This document shows positions 7,591 to 16,598 of a DNA stretch of 64,000 nt, piece by piece (the stretch's first letter is position 1; each line of letters opens with the position of its first letter). The stretch spans positions 724,351-788,350 of the forward strand of contig NZ_FPAB01000003.1 of assembly GCF_900116145.1 (NCBI RefSeq), read 5' to 3'. The notes below the pieces were generated by a model. It saw nothing but the letters and a program-made list of their open reading frames with translations, was not told the origin of the DNA and ran no database searches. The translations under genes were made by a program, and so were the position numbers. Source of the stretch: Streptomyces harbinensis. Lineage in GTDB: Bacteria; Actinomycetota; Actinomycetes; Streptomycetales; Streptomycetaceae.

Positions 7591-9537
7591 ATGTCCGTCC
7601 AGCGTCGCCCGGTCTTCCCCGCGTCCGACCCGGACGAGGTGAGCTCCAACCCCTCGGCCAACCGGCCCTTCCACGAGGTCGCCGCCGCCCGGTTCAGCCG
7701 GCGCTCCGTGCTCGCCTCCGGAGCCATCGCCGCCGCGGCCGGGTTCCTCACCGGGAGCACCGGCACCGCACACGCCACCGCCGCTACCGCGTCGCCGCCG
7801 GAGCCCACGGGCCGCCGGCCCACCCTCGGGTTCACCCCGGTCCCCACCTCCGACGCCGACCGGCTCACCCTCCCCGAGGGCTACCAGGCGCAGGTCATCA
7901 TCCCCTGGGGCACCCCGATCCGCCCGGGCGGCCCGGCCTGGCGCAAGGACGCCGCGAACTCCGCCGCCGAACAGGCCCAGCAGGTCGGCATGAACCACGA
8001 CGGCATGCACTTCTTCCCGCTCGGCAAGGGCGCCGAGCGCAACCGCCGCGGACTGCTCGTCCTCAACCACGAGTACATCGACCAGCAGCTCCTCTTCCCG
8101 GACGGCGACGCCGAGATGACCCGCGAGAAGGTCGCCAAGGCCACCGCCGCCCACGGCGTCAGCATCGTCGAACTCGTCCACACCGACCGGCACGGCTGGC
8201 AGGTCGCCGACTCCCCGCGCGCCCGCCGCGTCACCGCCGACACCCTGGTCACCTTCTCCGGACCCGTCGGCCCCCGCCACCCCGCCCTGCGCGCGGCCGA
8301 CCCGCCCCGCGGCACCATCAACAACTGCTCGCACGGCGTCACCCCCTGGGGTACCTACCTCGCCTGCGAGGAGAACTTCAACGCCTACTTCGGCACCGAA
8401 CACCCCGGCTGGGAGCCCACCGACCTCCAGGCCCGCTACGGCATCGACCGCGAGGGCTTCGGCTACCGCTGGCACGAGGCCGACCCGCGCTTCGACATCG
8501 CCGTCAACCCCCACGAGGCCAACCGCTTCGGCTGGGTCGTGGAGATCGACCCCATGGACCCCGACGCCGTCCCCGTCAAACGCACCGCACTCGGCCGCAT
8601 CAAGCACGAGGGCTGCGTCACCACCGAGGCACGCGGCCGGATCGTCGCCTACACCGGCGACGACCAGGACGGCGACTACCTCTACAAGTTCGTCGGCGAC
8701 GGCTCCTGGCGCGCCCACCGCGCCCGGGGCCGCAGCCCGCTGGACCACGGCACGCTGTACGTCGCCCGGTTCGAGGACGACGGCACCGGCCGCTGGCTGC
8801 CGCTCACCCACGGCACCGGCCCGCTGACCCGCGACGCCGGCTGGGCCGACCAGGCCGATGTGCTGCTGCGCACCCGCGAGGCCGCCGACGCCCTCGGCGC
8901 CACCCCGATGGACCGCCCGGAGTGGATCGCCGTCAACCCGGGGAACCAGGACGTGTACTGCTCGCTCACCAATGGCAGCGGCCGGGGCGGCGCCGCCAAC
9001 CCCCGTACCCCCAACCCGTACGGGCACATCATCCGCTGGCGCGAGCGCGACGGCGACAACACCGCCACCACCTTCACCTGGGACATCTTCCTGCTGGCCG
9101 GCGACCCGGCGTACGAGGAGCGCACCGACCTCACCGAGGACACCCGCTTCGGCTCACCCGACGGCCTGTGGTTCGACCCGGACGGCCGGCTGTGGATCCT
9201 CACCGACGTCTCCAACTCCTCGCAGAACCTGCCGGAGAAGGGCTACGACCGCATCGGCAACAACCAGATGCTGGCCGCCGACCCGCACACCGGCGAGATC
9301 CGCCGCTTCCTCACCGGCCCGCGCGGCTGCGAGATCACCGGCGTGATCACCACCCCCGACCAGCGCACCATGTTCGTCAACGTCCAGCACCCCGGCGAGG
9401 CCACCCCCGCCTGGGGGGAACCCACCCCGGAGAACCCCCGGGCCGTCAGCAACTGGCCCGACTTCGACCCGGAGGGCCGCCCCCGCTCCGCCACCATCGC
9501 CATCCGCCGCACCGACGGCGGCGTCATCGGAGCCTGA
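7591..9537 (+). CDS. PhoX-type (DUF839) secreted phosphatase
   Basis: A 648-residue protein of the PhoX/DUF839 family of calcium- and iron-dependent alkaline phosphatases. A twin-arginine-type leader is seen at residues 35-65 (FSRRSVLASG, then an alanine-rich hydrophobic stretch ending at an AHA site), so the mature enzyme should act outside the cell. Family blocks include LTLPEGYQAQV, VGMNHDGMHFFP, LLVLNHEY, INNCSHGVTPWGTYLACEEN and PDGLWFDPDGRLWI. The ATG at 7591 follows AAGGA; an upstream in-frame start adds residues with no leader character. I looked for PHO boxes upstream and did not find convincing ones. Enzymatic activity of this subfamily is not always demonstrated. Confidence 0.85.
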   Translation: MSVQRRPVFPASDPDEVSSNPSANRPFHEVAAARFSRRSVLASGAIAAAAGFLTGSTGTAHATAATASPPEPTGRRPTLGFTPVPTSDADRLTLPEGYQAQVIIPWGTPIRPGGPAWRKDAANSAAEQAQQVGMNHDGMHFFPLGKGAERNRRGLLVLNHEYIDQQLLFPDGDAEMTREKVAKATAAHGVSIVELVHTDRHGWQVADSPRARRVTADTLVTFSGPVGPRHPALRAADPPRGTINNCSHGVTPWGTYLACEENFNAYFGTEHPGWEPTDLQARYGIDREGFGYRWHEADPRFDIAVNPHEANRFGWVVEIDPMDPDAVPVKRTALGRIKHEGCVTTEARGRIVAYTGDDQDGDYLYKFVGDGSWRAHRARGRSPLDHGTLYVARFEDDGTGRWLPLTHGTGPLTRDAGWADQADVLLRTREAADALGATPMDRPEWIAVNPGNQDVYCSLTNGSGRGGAANPRTPNPYGHIIRWRERDGDNTATTFTWDIFLLAGDPAYEERTDLTEDTRFGSPDGLWFDPDGRLWILTDVSNSSQNLPEKGYDRIGNNQMLAADPHTGEIRRFLTGPRGCEITGVITTPDQRTMFVNVQHPGEATPAWGEPTPENPRAVSNWPDFDPEGRPRSATIAIRRTDGGVIGA

Positions 9538-9540
9538 CGA

Positions 9541-9601
9541 CCCGCCCGTTCCCCGCCCGCGACGCTGCCGCACCGGCCGCCGTCCCGGGCGGGGGAGCGG
9601 G
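9541..9601. terminator. Imperfect terminator hairpin between convergent genes
   Basis: C-rich 9541-9559 is largely complementary to G-rich 9586-9601, with one bulge and a 26-nt loop. It lies between the phosphatase stop and the DJ-1/PfpI stop. Confidence 0.4.
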
Positions 9602-9609
9602 CCGGCCGC

Positions 9610-10206
9610 TCACACCGGTGAGCGCGGATCGTACTGGATGCCCCGGCGCACCTCGCGGGCCCGCTCCGTCCCGGCCAGCCGGTCCACCAGATGCAGCGCC
9701 ATGTCGATCCCGGCCGACACCCCGGACGAGGTGATCAGGTCACCGTCGTCCACGAACCGGTCCTCGGGCCGCACCTCGACCGTCGGGTCGAGCCCGGCCA
9801 GCAGCTCCAGCGAGCCCCAGTGCGTGGTGGCCGGCCGGCCCCGCAGCAGCCCGGCCGCCGCGTACACCAGCGATCCGGTGCACACACTGGTCATCAGCGG
9901 CACCGCCGCCCGCCGGCCGCGCACCCACTCCAGATGCGCCTGATCCGTCAGCAGCGGACGGGTGCCGCGACCGCCCGGGTGCACCAGCACATCCAGCGCG
10001 GGCATGGTGTCCCGGGCGTGGTGCGCCGCCACCGTCAGGCCCTTGGCACACTCCACGGGCGCGCCGTCGGCGGAGAAGGTGAACACCTCCCAGCCGTCCC
10101 CGGGCGCGTTGCGGGTCCACCACGCCAGCACCTCCCAGGGGCCGATGGCGTCCAGTTCCTCGACCCCGGGGAAGAGGAAGATGCCGATCCTGCGTACGTC
10201 GTCCAT
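9610..10206 (-). CDS. DJ-1/PfpI family protein
   Basis: A 198-residue class I glutamine-amidotransferase-like protein. The nucleophile elbow is SVCTGSLVYAAAGLL with C109, followed by RPATTHW. This arrangement is shared with isonitrile hydratases and with the N-terminal domain of GATase1-type regulators. No DNA-binding domain follows, so an enzyme or chaperone-like role is more likely than regulation. The gene starts 13 bp after the galactan regulator stops, on the same strand, so it may be read through from that operon. Nothing else ties it to galactan use. Confidence 0.82.
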   Translation of the reverse strand: MDDVRRIGIFLFPGVEELDAIGPWEVLAWWTRNAPGDGWEVFTFSADGAPVECAKGLTVAAHHARDTMPALDVLVHPGGRGTRPLLTDQAHLEWVRGRRAAVPLMTSVCTGSLVYAAAGLLRGRPATTHWGSLELLAGLDPTVEVRPEDRFVDDGDLITSSGVSAGIDMALHLVDRLAGTERAREVRRGIQYDPRSPV

Positions 10207-10219
10207 GCCGGGTATCCAA

Positions 10220-11248
10220 CTACGCGGAGCCGCGGCGCACCAGCTCGGTCGGCAGGATCACCGCCGAGGTGTCCTCGCCGCTCAGCTGCGTCAGCAGCAG
10301 CCGCACCATCTCCTGGCTGATCCGGTCCCACGGCTGCCGGATCGTGGTCAGTTCGGGGCGGGAGGCCACCGCGGCGGCCGAGTCGTCGAAGCCGCCGACC
10401 GCCACGTCCTGCGGCACCCGGCGGCCCGCCGCGGTGAGCGCGGCCAGCGCGCCCCGCGCCATCAGATCGGAGGCCACGAACAGCGCGTCCAGATCGGGGC
10501 GGCGGGCCAGCAGCCGGGCCGCCGCCCGCTCACCGCCCTCCCGGCTGTAGTCCCCGGTCTCCACCAGGCCGTCCTCCGCCGGGAGCCCGGCCGCCGCCAG
10601 CACCTCGCGGTAGCCGGCCAGCCGCTCCACCCCGCCCGGGGTGTCCGGCGGACCGGTGACCGTACCGATCCGGCGCCGGCCCAGCTCCACCAGATGACGG
10701 ACCATCTGCCGGGCGCCGTCCCGGTCGTCCGCCGCCACGTGCGCCAGCCGGCCGGGGCCCATCGGCTTGCCGCACAGCACCACCGGCACCCCGGCGTCCA
10801 CCAGTTGCTCGGCCACCGGGTCCCCGGTGTGACTGGAGACCAGCAGCACCCCGTCCACATGGCCGGAGGTCACATAGCGCAGCAGCCGCCGCTGTTCCTC
10901 CCGGGTGCCGGCGATCATCAGCAGCAGCGGGATGTCGTGCGCGGCCAGCGCCTGGGTGCAACCGCGCAGCAGGACGTTGAAGTTGGGGTCCTCGAAGAAC
11001 TTCTCCTGCGGCTCGGTCAGCAGGAAGGCCGCCGAGCCCGACCGGCCGGTGATCAGCGAACGGGCGTGGCGGTTGACGACGTAACCGGTTCTGCGGATGG
11101 CCTCCTCCACGGCGCGGGCCGAGTCGGGGCTGACGTGGTGGCCGCCGTTGAGGAACCGGGAGACGGTGCCCCGGGAGACACCGGCCTCCCGGGCCACGTC
11201 GTGGATCGTCGGCACCCGCCGGCGCCGCGCTGGTACGGACATGGTCAT
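10220..11248 (-). CDS. ganR: LacI family regulator of galactan use (GanR-like)
   Basis: A 342-residue LacI/GalR repressor. The DNA-binding helix-turn-helix is TIHDVAREAGVSRGTVSRFL at residues 14-33, followed by the hinge and a periplasmic-binding-like sugar domain (LLVSSHTGDPVAEQLV, FVASDLMARGAL). Its start overlaps the stop of the upstream permease by 4 bp (ATGA), so it is translationally coupled as the last of the transporter genes. The obvious target is the palindrome at 14337-14352 between the binding-protein and beta-galactosidase genes. Galactobiose or galactose-type oligomers would be the inducer by analogy with galactan systems; this is inferred from context. Confidence 0.85.
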   Translation of the reverse strand: MTMSVPARRRRVPTIHDVAREAGVSRGTVSRFLNGGHHVSPDSARAVEEAIRRTGYVVNRHARSLITGRSGSAAFLLTEPQEKFFEDPNFNVLLRGCTQALAAHDIPLLLMIAGTREEQRRLLRYVTSGHVDGVLLVSSHTGDPVAEQLVDAGVPVVLCGKPMGPGRLAHVAADDRDGARQMVRHLVELGRRRIGTVTGPPDTPGGVERLAGYREVLAAAGLPAEDGLVETGDYSREGGERAAARLLARRPDLDALFVASDLMARGALAALTAAGRRVPQDVAVGGFDDSAAAVASRPELTTIRQPWDRISQEMVRLLLTQLSGEDTSAVILPTELVRRGSA

Positions 11249-12108
11249 GACTTTACGGCGCCGGAGAGCAGGTCAAGGCTCCAGAAGCGCTGGATGAACA
11301 GGAACAGCGCGATCAGCGGGACGATCGCGAGCAGCGCCCCGGTGATCACCAGCGTGTACAGCGCCGGGGTGTTGGCGCCCTGGTTGAGCAGCGTGAACAG
11401 CCCCAGGGTGAGCGGGAACTTCTCGTCGTCGCTGAGCATGATGTACGGCAGCAGGAAGTTGTTCCAGATGGCGACGAACTGGAAGAGGAAGATCGTCACC
11501 AGCCCCGGCAGCATCATCGGCAGCGCCACGGTGCGGAAGATGCGCCACTCCCCGGCACCGTCCATCCTTCCCGCCTCCACCACGTCCTGCGGCACGGCAG
11601 CCGCCGCGTAGATCCGCGCCAGGTAGATGCCGTACGGGGAGAGGATCACCGGCAGCAGCACCGACAGATGGCTGTCGGTCAGCGACACCTCGGCCATCAG
11701 CAGGTACTGCGGCACCGCCAGGATCACCGGCGGCATCAGCACCCCGGCCAGCAGCACGTTGAAGACGGTCTCCCGGCCCCGGAACCGGTACAGCGCCAGC
11801 GCGTAGCCGCTGACCGCCGAGACGGCCGCCGACAGCAGCGCGCCCAGACCCGCGTACAGCGCCGAGTTGGCCATCCACGTCCAGTAGACGCCGTCCCGGT
11901 ACCCGGACAGATCGCTCAGGTTCCCGGCGAAACCGGTGCCCGGCCAGAAGGTGAAGGTGGAGAACAGCTCGCTGCCGGACTTGGTGGCGGCCATGACCAC
12001 CCACACCACCGGGAGCAGACAGTACGCGGCGCCCACGAACAGGACGGCGGTGGGCAGCCAGCCGCCCCGGCGTCCGGAGCGCGGGGCGGTGGTGGTCGGG
12101 GCGGTCAT
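11245..12108 (-). CDS. ganQ: Sugar ABC transporter permease (GanQ/MalG type)
   Basis: A 287-residue membrane permease of the carbohydrate uptake transporter 1 group, with six hydrophobic segments. The cytoplasmic EAA loop that contacts the ATPase reads EAGRMDGAGEWRIFRTVALP near residue 190. It pairs with the upstream permease and the lipoprotein to import galacto-oligosaccharides. Its ATG overlaps the upstream stop by 4 bp and its own stop overlaps the regulator start. No ATPase gene is present in the locus, so energy presumably comes from a shared MsiK-like ATPase, as for other Streptomyces sugar transporters. Confidence 0.88.
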   Translation of the reverse strand: MTAPTTTAPRSGRRGGWLPTAVLFVGAAYCLLPVVWVVMAATKSGSELFSTFTFWPGTGFAGNLSDLSGYRDGVYWTWMANSALYAGLGALLSAAVSAVSGYALALYRFRGRETVFNVLLAGVLMPPVILAVPQYLLMAEVSLTDSHLSVLLPVILSPYGIYLARIYAAAAVPQDVVEAGRMDGAGEWRIFRTVALPMMLPGLVTIFLFQFVAIWNNFLLPYIMLSDDEKFPLTLGLFTLLNQGANTPALYTLVITGALLAIVPLIALFLFIQRFWSLDLLSGAVKS

Positions 12109-13028
12109 CGGTTCTCCTCCCGCCGGGTACGGGCGCCTGCCAGCCGCAGAAAGCCGAAGGACAGGGCGAAGGTCACCACGGCGATGATCACGGCGGTGGC
12201 CGCCCCGGAGTGGATGTCACCGGCGACGAAGGCGTCCTGGTAGACCTTCATCATCGGGGACCAGGTGGTGGACAGGCTGTTGGTCAGCGGCCGCAGCGTG
12301 GTCGGCTCGTTGAAGACCTGGAGCGTGGCGATGACCGAGAAGAAGAAGGTGAGCACCAGGGACGGCGCCACCATCGGGATCTTGATCCGCCAGGCGATCT
12401 GCCACTGCGAGCAGCCGTCCAGCCGGGCCGCCTCGTACACCTCGGCCGGGATCGCGCGCAGCGCCGTGTAGATGACGATCATGTTGAAGCCGGTGCCGCC
12501 CCACACCGCGATGTTGGACAGCGCGACGTACAGCGCGCCACCGCTGAGCAGATCCGGCTGCGGCAGCCCCAGCGCGTCCAGGGTGTAGTGCAGTGGGCTG
12601 ACCGAGGGCAGGTAGAGGAAGCCCCACAGCAGCGCGGCGATCACCCCGGGCACGGCGTACGGCAGGAAGATCGCCAGCCGGGTGAAGGCGCGCCCGCGCA
12701 CCCGGTCGGAGTCCAGCATGAGTGCGAACAGCAGGGCCAGACCCAGCATCAGCGGGACCACGATCAGCCCGTACACCAGCACCCGCAGGGCGCCGTCCAG
12801 CAGCACCGGGTCGGTGAGCGCGTCGGTGTAGTTGGAGAAGCCGGCCCACACCTCGGAGCGGGCGCCGCTGCCCAGGCCCAGGCCCTTGACCTCGATCTTG
12901 CGCAGCGACAGATACCCGGCATAGCCGATGGGCAGCGCGAAGAACAGCGCGAACAGCAGCCCGGCGGGGAGCAGGAAGAGATACGGCGCACGGCGCGGGG
13001 CGCCGTGCGCGGCGCGGTGCTTCCTCAC
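12105..13028 (-). CDS. ganP: Sugar ABC transporter permease (GanP/MalF type)
   Basis: A 307-residue permease, partner of the downstream MalG-type subunit. Hydrophobic segments begin at PYLFLLPAGLLFALFF near residue 14, and the EAA loop is EAARLDGCSQWQIAWRIKIP near residue 200. The GTG at 13028 is chosen because it overlaps the stop of the binding-protein gene (GTGA). The frame stays open much further upstream, but that part lies inside the binding-protein gene and has no membrane character. It is coupled at both ends to its neighbours. Confidence 0.87.
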   Translation of the reverse strand: MRKHRAAHGAPRRAPYLFLLPAGLLFALFFALPIGYAGYLSLRKIEVKGLGLGSGARSEVWAGFSNYTDALTDPVLLDGALRVLVYGLIVVPLMLGLALLFALMLDSDRVRGRAFTRLAIFLPYAVPGVIAALLWGFLYLPSVSPLHYTLDALGLPQPDLLSGGALYVALSNIAVWGGTGFNMIVIYTALRAIPAEVYEAARLDGCSQWQIAWRIKIPMVAPSLVLTFFFSVIATLQVFNEPTTLRPLTNSLSTTWSPMMKVYQDAFVAGDIHSGAATAVIIAVVTFALSFGFLRLAGARTRREENR

Positions 13029-14317
13029 TCGATGACCTGGAAGCCGTGGCCGGTCATGTCGTCGGCGGTGGCGCGCTGCATGGTGGTGAGCGCGGCGCGG
13101 AAGTCGCCCCGGGTGCGGGCCGCCTCGCCGAAGGCGTCGTTGAAGGTGGCGTAGGCGACGTTGGTGTTGGGGCCCCAGGCGGCGGGCGCGGTGCCCTCGG
13201 CTATTTCGGCGGCGGTGACGTAGAAGTCGGGCTGGTTGGCGAAGAACTCGGGGGCCTCGGCCAGCGCCTCGCCACTCTGGGCGGCGGTGGCGGCGGGGTA
13301 GATGCCGCCGGCGCGTACCAGCGCGGTCAGCGCCTCGGGGTCGGTGTTGAGCCAGGTGGCGAACGCGGCGGCGGCGTCCTTGTCGCGGGCGTCGTTGGTG
13401 ACGGCGGTGGTGGAGCCGCCCCAGCTGCCGGTGACGTTCTCGCCGGCGTTCCACTGGGGGAGGGGCGCCATGGCCCACTTGCCGGCGGTGTCGGGGGCGG
13501 CGGTGGTGAGGGTGCCGGGGGCCCAGACGGCGCTCACCCAGGCCAGCTGCTCACCGGTGTTGAGGGCGTTGTTCCAGGCGGGGGTGTACATGGGCTGGTT
13601 GTCGATGACGCCCTCGGCGACCAGGCCGCCCCAGAAGTCGGCGACCCGGCCGGTGGCCTCGTCGTCGATGGCGACCTTCCACTGCTCGCCCTCGGTGGTC
13701 CACCACTGGGCGCCGGCCTGCTGGGCGAGCCCGGCGAACAGGCCCGCGTCGTTGGCGGAGAAGGTGGTGAGCACCTTGCCGGGCTCGGTCTCCTTCAGTG
13801 CGCGCGCGGTGTCGGCGAACTCGTCCCAGGTGGTGGGGACGGTCAGCCCGTACTCCTCGAACAGATCGGCGCGGTAGTAGAACATCAGCGGGCCGGAGTC
13901 CTGCGGGAGCGCGTAGACGGCGTCGGTGCCGAGGGTGACCTGCTGCCACAGTCCGGGCGCGAACGCGTCCTCGGCGCCGGCGACCTGATCGGAGATGTCG
14001 GCCAGGACGTCGTTGCTGACCAGGGTGGGCAGCGCCTGGTACTCGGCCTGCATGAGATCGGGGGCGTTGCCGGCCTTGGCGGCGGTGATGGTCTTGGTGA
14101 CCAGGTCGTCCCCGCTGGCCTGCTTCTTCACCGTGACCTGGATGTCCGGGTTGGCGTCGTTCCACAGCGCGACGACCTCGTCCATGCCCGGGGCCCAGGC
14201 CCAGTAGGTGAGGTTGACCGGGCCGGACGAGGAGTCGTCCGAGGAGCCGCCGCAGCCGGCGAGGGCGACGGAGGAGAAGACGGTGGCGGCCAGTACCGCG
14301 ACGGTGCGGTGATTCAT
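13025..14317 (-). CDS. ganS: Sugar-binding lipoprotein (GanS-like)
   Basis: A 430-residue extracellular solute-binding protein of family 1. A lipoprotein signal peptide covers residues 1-22 with lipobox LAGC (C22 becomes the lipidated N-terminus), then a serine-rich linker. Aromatic-rich stretches such as TYWAWAPGMDE suit a carbohydrate ligand. Two adjacent ATGs exist; the second (14317) is preferred because GGGAGG then lies 4 nt upstream rather than 1. It is the first gene of a four-gene coupled unit with both permeases and the regulator. A TTGACA promoter and the regulator operator lie directly upstream. Confidence 0.88.
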   Translation of the reverse strand: MNHRTVAVLAATVFSSVALAGCGGSSDDSSSGPVNLTYWAWAPGMDEVVALWNDANPDIQVTVKKQASGDDLVTKTITAAKAGNAPDLMQAEYQALPTLVSNDVLADISDQVAGAEDAFAPGLWQQVTLGTDAVYALPQDSGPLMFYYRADLFEEYGLTVPTTWDEFADTARALKETEPGKVLTTFSANDAGLFAGLAQQAGAQWWTTEGEQWKVAIDDEATGRVADFWGGLVAEGVIDNQPMYTPAWNNALNTGEQLAWVSAVWAPGTLTTAAPDTAGKWAMAPLPQWNAGENVTGSWGGSTTAVTNDARDKDAAAAFATWLNTDPEALTALVRAGGIYPAATAAQSGEALAEAPEFFANQPDFYVTAAEIAEGTAPAAWGPNTNVAYATFNDAFGEAARTRGDFRAALTTMQRATADDMTGHGFQVIE

Positions 14318-14336
14318 CATGCCTCCCTGGCAGGGA

Positions 14337-14352
14337 CTGTGAGCGTTCACAG
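14337..14352. promoter_or_regulatory. LacI-type operator of the galactan locus
   Basis: CTGTGAGCGTTCACAG has two perfect 6-bp arms around GCGT, the length and centre typical of LacI-family sites. It overlaps the -10 box and start region of the binding-protein promoter and lies upstream of the beta-galactosidase promoter. Confidence 0.75.
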
Positions 14353-14379
14353 TAGAGAAACAGAACAGACACTTGTCAA
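14351..14379 (-). promoter_or_regulatory. Promoter of the galactan transporter operon
   Basis: On the minus strand, TTGACA (14379-14374), a 17-nt spacer and TCTACT (14356-14351) form a near-consensus promoter. Its start would fall within the operator, about 25 nt before the binding-protein start codon. Confidence 0.65.
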
Positions 14380-14402
14380 TGGTTGATGCTGTGCGGTTAT
14401 GT
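14373..14402 (+). promoter_or_regulatory. Promoter of the beta-galactosidase gene
   Basis: TTGTCA (14373-14378), 18 nt and TTATGT (14397-14402). Its -35 box occupies the same bases as the -35 box of the divergent transporter promoter, so RNA polymerase cannot hold both at once. Confidence 0.5.
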
Positions 14403-14460
14403 TGGTGTGACGCAGCCAGCGACGGCTGTGCACGTTCCCACGCGATGCCCAGGAGTACCC

Positions 14461-16479
14461 ATGCCGCACGCCGTCCCCCAGGGCCCAGGCCGCCTCGCCT
14501 ACGGCGGTGACTACAACCCCGAGCAGTGGCCCGAGGAGACCTGGCAGGAGGACATCGCCCTGATGCGCGAGGCCGGGGTGACCATGGTCAGCGTCGGGAT
14601 CTTCTCCTGGGCCAAGCTGGAACCCAGCCCCGGACGCTACGAGTTCGGCTGGCTGGACCGGCTGCTCGACCTGCTGCACACCGCCGGCATCCGGGCCGAC
14701 CTCGCCACCCCCACCGTGGTGCCGCCCGCCTGGTTCTACCGCGCCCACCCCGAGGCCCTGCCGGTCAGCCGCGAGGGCGTCCGGCTCGCCTTCGGCTCGC
14801 GCGGCGCCATCTGCCACAGCTCGCCCGCCTACCAGGAGGCCGCCGCCGGCATCACCCGCGCGCTCGCCGAGCGGTACGGCACACACCCCGCCGTCGCCAT
14901 GTGGCACGTCCACAACGAGTACGGCGTGCCGGTGCTGGAGTGCTACTGCGACGTCTCGGCCGCGCACTTCCGCCGCTGGCTCGCCGGGCGCTACGGCACC
15001 CTGGACGCGCTCAACGCCGCCTGGGGCACCGCCTTCTGGGGCCAGGCGTACGGCGACTGGGAGGAGATCAACCCGCCCCGGCTCACCCCCACCACCTGCA
15101 ACCCGGCCCAGCGCCTGGACTTCGCCCGGTTCGCCAGTGACAGCGCCCTGGACAACTTCCGCCGCGAGCGCGACCTGCTGCACGAGCTGTCACCCGGCGT
15201 CCCGGTCACCACCAACTTCATGGTCTCGCCCACCCAGTGCGACACCATCGACTACTGGGCCTGGGCCCGCGAGGTCGACATCGTCACCAACGACCACTAC
15301 CTGGTGGCCGAGGACGACCGCAACCACATCAACCTCTCGATGGCCGCCGACCTCTCCCGCTCGGTCGGCGGCGGCAAGCCCTGGCTGCTGCTCGAACACT
15401 CCACCAGCGGCGTCAACTGGCAGACCCGCGGCATCGCCAAGCGCCCCGGCGAGATGGCCCGCAACAGCCTCGCCCACGTCGCGCGCGGCTCCGAGGGCGC
15501 CATGTTCTTCCAGTGGCGCGCCTCCCGCTCCGGTGCGGAGAAGTTCCACTCCGCGATGGTGCCGCACGCCGGCACGGACAGCCGGATCTGGCGCGAGGTG
15601 GTCGCGCTCGGCGGCCACCTCGGCGCGCTGGAGCCGGTGCGCGGCACCCGGACCGTCGCGGACGCCGCCATCGTGTGGGACTGGCAGTCCTGGTGGGCGC
15701 AGAAGCTGGAGTGGCGGCCGAGCGAGGACCTCGACACCCGCGAGCGCGCCGAGGCCGTGTACGCGGCGCTCTTCGACCGCCACCTCACCGTGGACTTCGC
15801 CCACCCCGAGGCCGACCTCAGCCGCTACCCGCTGGTCGTGGTCCCCGCCCTGTATCTGATGACGGCGGAGGCCGGGAAGAACCTGCGCCGCTACGTGGAG
15901 GGCGGCGGCACCCTGGTCGTCTGCTACTTCTCCGGCATCGTCGACGAGCACGACGCCGTCCACCCCGGCCCGCACCCCGGCGCGCTGCGCGAGGTCCTCG
16001 GCCTCACCGTCGAGGAGTTCCAGCCGCTGCGGGCCGGCGAGCAGGTCACCCTGGAGGGCCCCGACGGGCACCGGCTCACCGCCGACGTCTGGGCCGAGAC
16101 GGTGGTGGCACGCGGGGCCGAGCCGGTGTGGACGTACGCGGACGGACCGGCCGCCGGCTGCCCCGCGATCACCCGGCACGAGCTGGGCGAGGGCACCGCC
16201 TGGTACGTGTCCGCCCGGCTGGACACCGCCGGTCTCGACACCGTGCTGGCCGCGGCCGGTCTGGACGCGGACATCGCGCCGCGCGAGGAGCTGCCGCGCG
16301 ACGTGGAGGTGGTGCGCCGCGAGGGCGAGGGAGGCCGCTACCTGTTCGTCATCAACCACACCGACGCCGACACCGAGGTCACGGCCGGCGACGGCACCGA
16401 ACTCCTCACCGGAACCCGGGTGACCGCCGCCCTGCCGGTCCCGGCGGGCGGCGTACGGGTGCTGCACCTGGACGACTGA
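14461..16479 (+). CDS. ganA: GH42 beta-galactosidase
   Basis: A 672-residue glycoside hydrolase family 42 enzyme with no signal peptide, so it should act in the cytoplasm on imported galacto-oligosaccharides. The acid/base glutamate is E153 in MWHVHNEYG and the nucleophile is E312 in WLLLEHSTSGVNW. The N-terminal RLAYGGDYNPEQWPEE is the family hallmark. A CYC group near residue 161 may be part of the metal site known in the family. The ATG at 14461 has AGGAG 5 nt before it; a possible upstream start would add 26 residues without a ribosome site. It diverges from the transporter operon and is followed by the galactanase gene. Confidence 0.93.
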   Translation: MPHAVPQGPGRLAYGGDYNPEQWPEETWQEDIALMREAGVTMVSVGIFSWAKLEPSPGRYEFGWLDRLLDLLHTAGIRADLATPTVVPPAWFYRAHPEALPVSREGVRLAFGSRGAICHSSPAYQEAAAGITRALAERYGTHPAVAMWHVHNEYGVPVLECYCDVSAAHFRRWLAGRYGTLDALNAAWGTAFWGQAYGDWEEINPPRLTPTTCNPAQRLDFARFASDSALDNFRRERDLLHELSPGVPVTTNFMVSPTQCDTIDYWAWAREVDIVTNDHYLVAEDDRNHINLSMAADLSRSVGGGKPWLLLEHSTSGVNWQTRGIAKRPGEMARNSLAHVARGSEGAMFFQWRASRSGAEKFHSAMVPHAGTDSRIWREVVALGGHLGALEPVRGTRTVADAAIVWDWQSWWAQKLEWRPSEDLDTRERAEAVYAALFDRHLTVDFAHPEADLSRYPLVVVPALYLMTAEAGKNLRRYVEGGGTLVVCYFSGIVDEHDAVHPGPHPGALREVLGLTVEEFQPLRAGEQVTLEGPDGHRLTADVWAETVVARGAEPVWTYADGPAAGCPAITRHELGEGTAWYVSARLDTAGLDTVLAAAGLDADIAPREELPRDVEVVRREGEGGRYLFVINHTDADTEVTAGDGTELLTGTRVTAALPVPAGGVRVLHLDD

Positions 16480-16598
16480 CCCCGCAGCCGGCCCCGCGCC
16501 CGTCTCCGTACCCCGTACGTACCCGTACCCGGCAGGACTCCCAGGAACAGCGCCACCCCCCACCGTTCACGCACCCCGCAAGGAAGGGACCCTTGACG

